In this document: positions 1 to 6,438 of the stretch, one piece after another | Layout of the letters: each line of letters starts with the position of its first letter | Position numbering within the stretch: the stretch's first letter is position 1 | NCBI GenBank assembly: GCA_030655075.1 | Contig: JAURWE010000128.1 | Location: forward strand, 1 to 15,250 | Direction: 5' to 3' | Length of the DNA: 15,250 bases | From: Pararhizobium sp. | Lineage (GTDB): Bacteria > Pseudomonadota > Alphaproteobacteria > Rhizobiales > Rhizobiaceae | Translations under genes and position numbers: made by a program | Notes under the pieces: model-generated | Seen by the model: the letters and a program-made list of their open reading frames with translations, nothing else | Databases searched by the model: none | Told to the model about the DNA's origin: nothing

Positions 1-956
1 GTGGTGATCTTGTAGCCAACCGTTACGCCGTACTTCCAGGAGTCAGGCGAACCAGCACCGTCGAAGTTACGATCGCTGAAGTACTGAACAGCCGGGGTGA
101 TCGACAGGGTTTCCGTTGCGTTGATCTTGTAAGATGCAGCAACCGACCATTCCGAAGCAGCCCAGTAAGCGTTGACGCCGGAAGCGTAGACGCCGAGAAC
201 CTGGAGCGTGCCCGGGCCGATGTCAGCCGAGATCAGGCCACGGATGGCGCCGTCTTCGGATTCTGTGTCGTAACCGCCGAGCAAGTCAGCAGAAACGGCG
301 CCGAACGAAGCCGAAACGATACCAGCAACGCCGAGACCGTTGGTGGCGTCGGAGTCAGGCGTGCCGTCGAGACCGACAACAGCCGTGTCAGCGTTGATGC
401 CTTCAAGTTCGTCAACCGAGATACCGGCCGAGAACGAGTCGCCTTCGTAGATGTAGGCAGCGGAGACGAACTGCGTAACGTTGCCGTTTACGTCGGTTTC
501 GCCGTTGATGCCCTTATCCCACCAGCTGTAGAAGTAACCAGCCTTGAAGCCGCCGAGCTGCAGGTAAGCTTCGTCGATGTAAACGCTGTTGGCGCCTGGG
601 CCTGGCTCAACCGGACCCGAACCGTCCCAGTCAGCTTCGACAGCGATGAAGCTCGTCAGCGTGCCGAGTTCCGTGTCGGACTTTGCAGTCGTCGTCAGGT
701 AAGCGCGGCCCGTAGCATCCCAATCCGAAGAGCCGGACTGGTTGCGACCGAAGTCAACCTGGAAACGAACCCAGCCGCCGATCTGCAGGCAGGTTTCCGT
801 GCCCGGGATGTAGAAGTAGCCCGTGCCGAAAGCGTCGCAAACGCGAACGTATTCCATTGGTTCCGGCTCAGCAGCAACGATTGCGTCAGCTGCCTGGGCG
901 CCGGATACTGCTGCGAGAGCTGCAGCGGAGCCGAGAAGAAGGCTCTTAATGTTCAT
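1..956 (-). CDS. Rhizobial-type outer membrane porin (partial, C-terminus outside window)
   Basis: This is a trimeric beta-barrel porin of the alphaproteobacterial RopA/Omp2b type (porin_2 family), a general diffusion channel of the outer membrane. The ATG is at 954-956 and a strong GGAGGT ribosome binding site lies at 963-968. The frame stays open for 318 codons to the window edge, so the final strands and stop are missing. Residues 1-22 form a Sec signal peptide (positively charged start, Leu/Ala-rich core, AQA|AD cleavage). Mature residues show family hallmarks: a Cys pair around VCDAFGTGYFYIPGTETC, the following LQIGGWVRFQVDFGR strand, and alternating aromatic/Gly strands such as GGFKAGYFYSWWDKG and WKYGVTVGYKI. 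The name is by family resemblance. Rhizobia usually carry several porin paralogues, so no specific symbol is given. Confidence 0.93.
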   Translation of the reverse strand, partial: MNIKSLLLGSAAALAAVSGAQAADAIVAAEPEPMEYVRVCDAFGTGYFYIPGTETCLQIGGWVRFQVDFGRNQSGSSDWDATGRAYLTTTAKSDTELGTLTSFIAVEADWDGSGPVEPGPGANSVYIDEAYLQLGGFKAGYFYSWWDKGINGETDVNGNVTQFVSAAYIYEGDSFSAGISVDELEGINADTAVVGLDGTPDSDATNGLGVAGIVSASFGAVSADLLGGYDTESEDGAIRGLISADIGPGTLQVLGVYASGVNAYWAASEWSVAASYKINATETLSITPAVQYFSDRNFDGAGSPDSWKYGVTVGYKIT

Positions 957-1571
957 TTCTGACCTCCAGTCAAAAGTTTCAAAAGGGTCGGGGTTTTGCT
1001 TAAAGACAGCGTTTTCCCTGCCCCATCCCCACGTTCAAGAAGTCGGACGATCACCCGCCCTTGCTTCTGGTAGTGAAAATACAATTCCCGACCGTCCACG
1101 CAATCGGCAACTGACCGATCTGACGAGCTCTCTGCTCGCTTCAGACCCCCCTGTTGCCCAAACGACACAAAAGTACCCTTCCAGCTACTTAAATTTTAGT
1201 TAACTCTAATAAAGTTATTTATTTACAAGCACTTATATTGAGGAGTACCGGCATTTTCCGGCCAGCAGGCAGCGGTGATTCTGCGTTTTAGCCCAGCATT
1301 CCCAGCGCCTTGAGGCACGATTCGCACTGCGGGCGCCGTGAGAATCAGCCGGCAACGGCGATGCCGGAAGAGAATCGCCGGTGTACAAGCACAGTGAATT
1401 GCGTTCTAAATTTTAGCTTTCACTACATTTCTTATGTTTAAAACTAAGAATGTTCGCCAAGCGGACCTCCGCGCAGGACGACCGAGATGCCGGCAAAGAA
1501 CGGTGACCACCACAGGGTGTGCCGCAGTGCGGTGCGCTATCTGTCAGGAAGGAAGGATTTTCGAAGGATGA
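957..1571. other. Long intergenic region between porin and tRNA-Ser; porin 5' leader
   Basis: No convincing gene is visible. The porin-proximal part (about 960-1190) is probably its mRNA leader. Read on the minus strand it contains two small hairpins: 1124-1138 (CGAGC/GCTCG) and 1103-1119 (ATCGG/CCGAT). An AT-rich block at 1188-1240, including the perfect palindrome AGTTAACT (1198-1205), is the likeliest promoter area, but I cannot assign a good -35/-10 pair. Two short words occur twice: TAAATTTTAG at 1190-1199 and 1407-1416, and TACAAGCAC at 1224-1232 and 1384-1392. A 7-bp hairpin, CGGCGAT/ATCGCCG, lies at 1356-1380. Nothing is seen in the rest. Confidence 0.5.
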
Positions 1572-1661
1572 TGGCGGAGAAGATGGGATTCGAACCCACG
1601 ATACCCTTCCGGGTATACTCCCTTAGCAGGGGAGCGCCTTCGACCACTCGGCCACCTCTCC
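1572..1661 (-). tRNA. tRNA-Ser (anticodon GCU)
   Basis: Read on the minus strand, this is a full class II tRNA. The acceptor stem GGAGAGG (1655-1661) pairs with CTTCTCC (1576-1582) with one G-U pair. The anticodon arm CTCCC-CTGCTAA-GGGAG gives anticodon GCU, which reads AGC/AGU serine codons. A long variable arm and a GGTTCGAATCC T-arm follow. Discriminator G and an encoded CCA are at 1572-1575. The long variable arm fits serine tRNA. Confidence 0.97.
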
Positions 1662-1671
1662 GTTGAGGTGT

Positions 1672-1700
1672 GACTAGTTGGCAGAGACTTCGAATGCAAG
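1672..1700 (-). promoter_or_regulatory. Probable tRNA-Ser promoter
   Basis: On the minus strand CTTGCA (1695-1700) and CTAGTC (1672-1677) are separated by exactly 17 bp. They resemble the rhizobial sigma-70 consensus CTTGAC-N17-CTATAT, matching 4/6 and 3/6 positions. The -10 ends 10 nt before the first base of the tRNA, as expected for a tRNA promoter. It is assigned from pattern and position only. Confidence 0.4.
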
Positions 1701-1703
1701 GTC

Positions 1704-1725
1704 TTTTTGGGTGCGGGCCCAAAAA
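1704..1725. terminator. Hairpin terminator between caspase-like gene and tRNA-Ser
   Basis: A perfect 8-bp inverted repeat, TTTTTGGG (1704-1711) and CCCAAAAA (1718-1725), encloses a 6-nt loop. The arms end in T/A runs, so it can work in either direction. On the minus strand it would back up the terminator at 1783-1812 and insulate the tRNA from readthrough. Confidence 0.6.
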
Positions 1726-1782
1726 ACTCCCGATATGCGGCAGGTTTTGCCGAACACTAGACGTGCGGCAACAGCTGCAACG

Positions 1783-1812
1783 AAAAATGCCGGACCTTGC
1801 GGCCCGGCATTT
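1783..1812 (-). terminator. Rho-independent terminator of the caspase-like gene
   Basis: On the minus strand a 9-bp stem, AAATGCCGG/CCGGCATTT (arms 1804-1812 and 1785-1793), has a 10-nt loop and runs into a T tract (1783-1787). It lies 26 nt beyond the stop of the caspase-like gene. This is a textbook intrinsic terminator. Confidence 0.8.
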
Positions 1813-1837
1813 CCGTTTAGCGCAGATCGCTTTGGGT

Positions 1838-4057
1838 TCAGCTCTTCTGCGTGAGCTTGTCGATCGCGTTCTGGGTTGCGATGCCGAAGTCGCCATCGAT
1901 CGGGCCGCTGTAGAGGCCGCGGTCCTTCAGCAGGGACTGCATTTCCTTGCGGAACTCCGGTGTGAAGTTGTTCGGCGAGGTTTTCAGCTCCTGAAGCTTG
2001 GCAGGATCGCCGCCTTCGACGCTGGCTGCTGCCCAGCGGGCCGCCTCACGGGCATCGGCCTTGGTTCCCAGACCATAGTCATAGAGACGGCTGAGATTGC
2101 CCATGGCGTAGGCATTGCTGCCGTTTGCAGCCTTTTCATACCAGGTGCGGGCCTGGACATAGTCCTGGGCGACACCGTTGCCGACGTCGTAGAGCCAGCC
2201 GATCACCGCCATGGAGTAGTAGTCTCCAGCAGCAGCGGCCTTTTCGTACCAGACCTTGGCTTCGATATAATCCTGCGCCGTGCCGAGACCGTTCTGGTAA
2301 GCCCAGCCGAGCGAGGACATGGCGTTGGAATCGCCGGCTTCCGCACCCTTGCGGTACCATTCGAGCGACAGGTTCAGGTCCTTGGTGACGCCGAGGCCTT
2401 CACGGTAGAACCAGCCCATGGTCGCCATGGCGTTGGCATAGCCCTGATTGGCCGAGAGCTGATACCACTTCACCGCTTCATTATAGTCCTGGCGCGTGCC
2501 GCCATAACCTTCGCGGTAGAGATAGCCGAGCGAAGCCTGGGCATAGGAATTGCCGGCGATCGAGGCCTGCTCGAACATCGACAGGCCCTTCGGCACGTCA
2601 ACAGGACCATCGGTGCCGTAGACCGAGAACCAGCCGAGGTTGGTCAGCGCATACATATTGCCGCCGTCGGCAGCCTTCTGATAGTTGCTGCGCGCCTCGA
2701 CATAATTGCGGCCGGCATCGTGGGCGCGGCCCAGCATGTTGACGAGCATCATGTCGTCAGGGTTTTCGTTGACCGCCTGGGCACAGGACGTCAGGGCCCG
2801 GGCCGAATCGATCTTCAGGAAGTTGACGCCGAGGAAGCCGGGCATCGACTGCGGCTCGCCAGCCAGAAGATAGCAGTCGCGCGATGCAGGCGTATCCTTG
2901 CCGGTGAGCGACAGGCCTGCGGAGGTCTTCGGCTCAAGTGCTGCGATCTGCGTTTCGGCTTCCGCCTTGTGGCTGCTGTCGGGATAACGCTCCATGAAGC
3001 GGGTCAGCGCCGCCGCATCGGTCGAATCCTTCAGGGCTTCCCAGGCGATATCGGCCGGGTCGGCATTGGTCGTTTCCTGCGCTTCGCTCAGGAGCGCCAG
3101 CTTCTTTTCGGCCAGCATCTTGTAGACCGGATCGGAGCCGTGCTTGGCAATGAAGACGTCCAGCAGTTCCTTGTCGGCCAGGTCGCGAATGTTCTGCCAG
3201 TCGGCAGCCGCTTCGGACTGGCCGGTCGGCGAGACTTCCTGCTTGGCGTCGCCCTGGACGGTGATGTTCACTTCCTTGATGTTGAGGAAGATCTGCGCAC
3301 CGCCAAGAGAGCCATAGACAAAGGGCTCCTGTTCGCGGCTGGTGGCCTGAACCACTTCGTCGCGGACCTTGCCGAGCGCGATGCGCACGTCGAGGCCGGG
3401 TTCCGTCAGATATTTGGCCAGCGCCGTCGCGAACGGGCTGTTGTTGCCCTCCCCGTCAAGCGCCGTGGTTCCGGCTTTCGAGGCAAAGGCGATCAGCGTG
3501 TCGGCCGATTCCGGTTCGACACGGGCAAGACCGCGGGTCACGGCGCGGGTGCCGATCGAGCGGGTCATGCTCTGCGAGAACGGATTGTTGCGGCAGGCAT
3601 CCAGAATGAAGAGTTTCAGCTTGGTGGCGCCTTCCAGCGAACGCTGGACGCGATCAATGGCGACGCTTTCGTCCTCGACATCGCGGTCGCTCGACAGGAC
3701 AGCATCGACCGGCACCAGATAGTTGATGCCGTTCATTTCCATCGCGTGGCCGGAATAATAGACGACAGCGACTTCCGCGCCGACCGACTGATCCTCGAAA
3801 TCACGCAAGGCCTTGACCATGGACGAGCGGCCCAGGTCATGCACCGTCGTGACCGTATCGAAACCCGCGCTCTCGAACGACTGCTTCATCAGCTCGACGT
3901 CGTTTGCGGGGTTTTTAAGCGCTGCCGTCGATTCGTATTTTTCGTTTCCGATCAGAAGCGCGACACGCTTGGCTTCGGCGCCATCTGCGTGAAATACGAC
4001 GATCGTCAGCGATAATGCGAATAGCGGCATCCATTTCCATGAATGACGATTAAACAT
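1838..4057 (-). CDS. Secreted caspase-like (peptidase C14 / metacaspase) protein with Sel1 repeats and peptidoglycan-binding-like C-terminus
   Basis: The 739-residue protein starts at ATG 4055-4057 behind a GGAGGGA site. Residues 1-29 are a signal peptide (AEA|KR), so the protein acts outside the cytoplasm. Residues 30-260 are a caspase p20-like domain: strand RVALLIGNEKY, catalytic His104 in YYSGHAMEMNG, and catalytic Cys155 in ILDACRNNPF. Both dyad residues are intact. A low-homology linker (about 265-400) follows, then about six Sel1/TPR-like repeats (roughly 465-680), each with an LGW-x-Y...G-x(2)-D-Y-A-WYEKAA pattern. Residues 705-735 (FRKEMQSLLKDRGLYSGPIDGDFG) resemble the PG_binding_1 fold. 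Peptidase activity is inferred from the dyad. Bacterial caspase homologues of this layout are common in rhizobia, but their substrates are largely unknown. The gene is probably monocistronic: it has its own strong ribosome site and double terminators. Confidence 0.9.
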   Translation of the reverse strand: MFNRHSWKWMPLFALSLTIVVFHADGAEAKRVALLIGNEKYESTAALKNPANDVELMKQSFESAGFDTVTTVHDLGRSSMVKALRDFEDQSVGAEVAVVYYSGHAMEMNGINYLVPVDAVLSSDRDVEDESVAIDRVQRSLEGATKLKLFILDACRNNPFSQSMTRSIGTRAVTRGLARVEPESADTLIAFASKAGTTALDGEGNNSPFATALAKYLTEPGLDVRIALGKVRDEVVQATSREQEPFVYGSLGGAQIFLNIKEVNITVQGDAKQEVSPTGQSEAAADWQNIRDLADKELLDVFIAKHGSDPVYKMLAEKKLALLSEAQETTNADPADIAWEALKDSTDAAALTRFMERYPDSSHKAEAETQIAALEPKTSAGLSLTGKDTPASRDCYLLAGEPQSMPGFLGVNFLKIDSARALTSCAQAVNENPDDMMLVNMLGRAHDAGRNYVEARSNYQKAADGGNMYALTNLGWFSVYGTDGPVDVPKGLSMFEQASIAGNSYAQASLGYLYREGYGGTRQDYNEAVKWYQLSANQGYANAMATMGWFYREGLGVTKDLNLSLEWYRKGAEAGDSNAMSSLGWAYQNGLGTAQDYIEAKVWYEKAAAAGDYYSMAVIGWLYDVGNGVAQDYVQARTWYEKAANGSNAYAMGNLSRLYDYGLGTKADAREAARWAAASVEGGDPAKLQELKTSPNNFTPEFRKEMQSLLKDRGLYSGPIDGDFGIATQNAIDKLTQKS

Positions 4058-4149
4058 TGTCTTCCCTCCGGCATGTTTTGCTGGAGAGTATTACGTATGA
4101 GCATGCGGGTTTCAATGACAGGCGATGCGGATTTCTTGCATGAAACCAA
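4058..4149 (-). promoter_or_regulatory. Upstream region of the caspase-like gene, with inverted repeat
   Basis: The 92 bp between the oxidoreductase stop and the caspase-like start contain a 7-bp inverted repeat, GGTTTCA (4108-4114) and TGAAACC (4141-4147), with a 26-nt spacer. On the minus strand TTGAAA (4110-4115) and TAATAC (4088-4093) are 16 bp apart and could be a weak sigma-70 promoter. The -35 overlaps one arm of the repeat, so the repeat could be an operator. No T-rich terminator for the oxidoreductase is visible, so partial cotranscription is possible. Confidence 0.35.
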
Positions 4150-5268
4150 TTATGGAGCGATTTGGACCCATTTTCGCTCCTGGAACGACTGCGCCATGGC
4201 GTGAACGGCCGCTTCAAGCCTCAAGCCATCGGCAAACGTGACGGCGTGGAACGGCTTTCCCTCGGTTGCCGCGATGAACTCACGGCATTCGATGATCTTC
4301 AGATCGTTAAAACCCAGGCCGTGGCCGGCAGCCGGGATGAAGCGATCGTAGGGTTTGTGATGCGGTGCCGTCAGCACGGTGCGGAACCCGTGCTCTTCGG
4401 GACGGCCGTCCAGATCATAAAGCTGAAACTCGTTCATGCGTTCCTGATCGAACAGAATCGAACCTTTCGAGCCGAAAATCTGAAGCGCGATACGGCCCTT
4501 GCGGCCCCAGGCGGCCCGGTTGGCCATCAGCACGGCAGAAATATTGCCTTCGAGCCGCATCAGAATGCTGGCACCATCGTGATTCTCGACTGCGCGGCGG
4601 CCGCCGTCCTTGGCCGGCCGGTCGGGATAGGGCTTGATCAGGTCGGCGATCACGGTCTCGACGTGGCCGAACAGCACAAAGAGCAGAGACAGGGGATGCA
4701 CGGCGAAATCGTCGAGCGCGCCGTAACCGGACGTGGCCTCGCTCTTCCAGTAGAACGGTGCTTCGGGGTCAGCCATGTAGTCCTCGTCCATTTCGACGCG
4801 AACGTGGTTGACCGTGCCGATGCGGCCGTCTTCAATCAGGGACTTGATGTGACGGATGACCGGGTTCTGAATATAGTTGTAGCCCATCAGGGCGACCTTG
4901 CCGGAGGCCTTGGCCGCAGCCAGCATGCGCTCGGCGTCGGCATAGGCCGTCGCCATCGGCTTTTCGCACCAGACGTGTTTGCCCGCCTCGAGAGCAGAAA
5001 TCGCCATCTCGGCATGGAACTGATTGGGCGTCGTGACCGAAATGACATCGACGTCCGGATCGGCCAGCAGGTCACGCCAGTTTGCCGTGGCTTTTTCGAA
5101 GCCGAATTCTGCGGCGCGGGCCTGGGCAAGATCGGCATTGGCTTCAGCGAGGTGGACCAGGCGGGGCCTGGCAACATCGCCAAACACTGTCTGCACGGCA
5201 TTCCAGGCCAGCGCATGGCACTTGCCCATGTACCCGGTACCAATTAATCCAATACCCAAAGACCGCAT
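4150..5268 (-). CDS. iolY: Gfo/Idh/MocA-family NAD(P)-dependent oxidoreductase, probable inositol (scyllo-inositol) dehydrogenase
   Basis: This 372-residue protein is a two-domain sugar/polyol dehydrogenase. I start it at ATG 5266-5268 because a GGGAGGGG site lies just upstream and the product then begins directly with the Rossmann strand. Upstream in-frame codons to 5343 would add a non-family extension that crosses the operators. The nucleotide-binding loop is GLIGTGYMG (residues 7-15). The family EKP motif is at 102-104 (Lys103 binds cofactor/substrate), and GYGALDDFAVHP (181-192) supplies the Asp/His catalytic pair. The symbol rests on position. In Sinorhizobium meliloti the oxidoreductase gene next to iolR is iolY, linked to scyllo-inositol use. 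Here it is divergent from iolR rather than leading the operon. Substrate specificity cannot be read from the sequence. Confidence 0.85.
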   Translation of the reverse strand: MRSLGIGLIGTGYMGKCHALAWNAVQTVFGDVARPRLVHLAEANADLAQARAAEFGFEKATANWRDLLADPDVDVISVTTPNQFHAEMAISALEAGKHVWCEKPMATAYADAERMLAAAKASGKVALMGYNYIQNPVIRHIKSLIEDGRIGTVNHVRVEMDEDYMADPEAPFYWKSEATSGYGALDDFAVHPLSLLFVLFGHVETVIADLIKPYPDRPAKDGGRRAVENHDGASILMRLEGNISAVLMANRAAWGRKGRIALQIFGSKGSILFDQERMNEFQLYDLDGRPEEHGFRTVLTAPHHKPYDRFIPAAGHGLGFNDLKIIECREFIAATEGKPFHAVTFADGLRLEAAVHAMAQSFQERKWVQIAP

Positions 5269-5324
5269 GACGATCCCCTCCCAAACACCGTGGCTGTAGC
5301 GCCGTCTCATAGCTGGAAACAAAT

Positions 5325-5368
5325 AGAATGAAAATATCCCCAAGAGAAATGAGTGGAATATTTATTTC
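5325..5368. promoter_or_regulatory. Putative paired IolR operators in the iolY-iolR intergenic region
   Basis: Two imperfect palindromes share the pattern T-R-GAA-N6-T-N-Y-C: AGAA-TGAAAA-TATC (5325-5338) and GGAA-TATTTA-TTTC (5355-5368). Their starts are 30 bp apart, close to three helical turns, so they lie on the same DNA face. S. meliloti IolR is reported to bind GGAA-N6-TTCC; the second site matches 7/8 and the first 5/8. Position between the divergent starts suits control of both genes. Confidence 0.55.
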
Positions 5369-5401
5369 ATTTATGCAGAATGACGGTTGAGGAGAACACT
5401 G

Positions 5402-6283
5402 ATGGCGAATATCGAGGACCATGTCACCCAGCGTGTGCCGCGTGATTTCGAAAGCCTGCGCAGTGTTATCATAGAGCGAAAATCCGATATGCCAAAGCGC
5501 CTGGCGCAGGTGGCTGGTTTCGCTCTGGCCAACCCGGACGACATGGCGTTCGGAACGGCGGCGAGCATTGCCGCTGCGGCCGACGTGCAGCCTTCGACAC
5601 TGGTGCGCCTTGCCCACCATCTGGGCTATGACGGCTTTTCAGACTTCCAGACCGTGTTTCGCGAGCGCCTGCGCGACCGCAACCTGACCTATGAAGAGCG
5701 GCTGGCAACGCTGGAGCAGGACGGCGCCCTCAGCAGCGAAGCCGAACTGCTCTCGGGCTTCTTTGCCGCCGCAAGCCAGTCGGTCGCCAAGCTGGCAGCA
5801 ACGATCGATCCGCACGTTTTTGCCCGTTCGATCGAGATACTCGCGCGAGCAGACACGATCTACCTCGTGGCCAAGCGCCGCTCCTATCCACTCTCCGCCC
5901 ATATCGCCTATGCGTTCGGCAAACTCGGAATCCGCCATCAGATCATCGCATCGCCAAATGGTATCGACACCGAGATGGTTCAGTTCGCGACCGAGCGGGA
6001 CGCCGTCATCGCCGCCAGCTTCTCGCCTTATGCAGCCGAAAGCCTTGGCCAGGCGCAGGCGCTTGCCGAACGCAAGGTGCCGATCATTGCCATCACCGAT
6101 TCCGTCTTTTCTCCCCTCGCCGCCTTCGCCACCCATTGGTTCGAAGTCTCCGAGAGCGATTATGGCGGCTTTCGCTCCCTGTCGGCGTCGATGGCGCTGG
6201 TCATGGCCCTGCCTGTAGCAATTGCCGAAAAACGCCGCAGCCTGAGCCGCGATGGTCAAAAATCCGATAGAAACCCAAAATAG
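5402..6283 (+). CDS. iolR: IolR, RpiR-family transcriptional regulator of inositol catabolism
   Basis: This 293-residue regulator has an N-terminal RpiR/HTH_6 domain (about 15-92; helix-turn-helix around GTAASIAAAADVQPSTLVRL). A C-terminal SIS sugar-isomerase-like domain (about 120-265; strands DTIYLVAKRRS, DAVIAASFS, VPIIAITDS) would bind a phosphorylated sugar effector. ATG 5402 is chosen over TTG 5387 because a GAGGAG site at 5389-5394 is correctly spaced for it. In S. meliloti the homologue represses the iol genes, and the late intermediate 2-keto-5-deoxygluconate 6-phosphate acts as inducer. Here its immediate neighbours are iolC and an inositol-type dehydrogenase. The stop codon overlaps an operator-like palindrome. 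Operators upstream of its own gene suggest autoregulation. Confidence 0.9.
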   Translation: MANIEDHVTQRVPRDFESLRSVIIERKSDMPKRLAQVAGFALANPDDMAFGTAASIAAAADVQPSTLVRLAHHLGYDGFSDFQTVFRERLRDRNLTYEERLATLEQDGALSSEAELLSGFFAAASQSVAKLAATIDPHVFARSIEILARADTIYLVAKRRSYPLSAHIAYAFGKLGIRHQIIASPNGIDTEMVQFATERDAVIAASFSPYAAESLGQAQALAERKVPIIAITDSVFSPLAAFATHWFEVSESDYGGFRSLSASMALVMALPVAIAEKRRSLSRDGQKSDRNPK

Positions 6284-6325
6284 AACAAACATTCCGAATT
6301 GACAAAATAATAGAACTTATGTTTC
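6282..6325. promoter_or_regulatory. Putative paired IolR operators upstream of iolC
   Basis: AGAA-CAAACA-TTCC (6282-6295) matches the reported GGAA-N6-TTCC consensus at 7/8 positions, and AGAA-CTTATG-TTTC (6312-6325) at 6/8. Both are preceded by T, like the pair at 5325-5368, and the starts are again exactly 30 bp apart. The first site overlaps the iolR stop codon. The second covers the spacer and part of the -10 of the promoter at 6299-6327. Confidence 0.6.
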
Positions 6326-6327
6326 AT
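6299..6327 (+). promoter_or_regulatory. Probable iolC promoter embedded between operators
   Basis: A perfect -35 hexamer TTGACA (6299-6304) is followed after 17 bp by TTTCAT (6322-6327, 4/6 to TATAAT). It lies between and on top of the two IolR-like palindromes, so bound repressor would block RNA polymerase. The predicted start leaves an mRNA leader of about 105 nt before iolC. Confidence 0.5.
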
Positions 6328-6438
6328 TACTCTCGTTGCCGCCGTATGCCGGACATAGATTTCGATAAAAAAAACAGAGCATGATGCCGGCCAAGCCGCC
6401 GCGCGCCTTTTGGCATCGTGATCAAGGGAGGAAACACA

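Noticed and set aside
823..1203. 126-codon plus-strand frame across the porin start and leader
   Set aside because: It overlaps the porin signal peptide region on the other strand and shows no domain or ribosome site.
1290..1345. Short minus-strand peptide with a C-x2-C word (PQCESCLKALGMLG) ending in the porin-tRNA gap
   Set aside because: An in-frame stop lies just upstream, leaving fewer than 20 codons and no start. It could be a gene remnant but is too short to support.
1670..4015. 781-codon open frame on the plus strand opposite the caspase-like gene
   Set aside because: It runs antisense to a gene with signal peptide, catalytic motifs and ribosome site. Its translation is low-complexity, rich in Arg/Gly/Val, with no recognisable domain; it comes from GC-rich codon bias.
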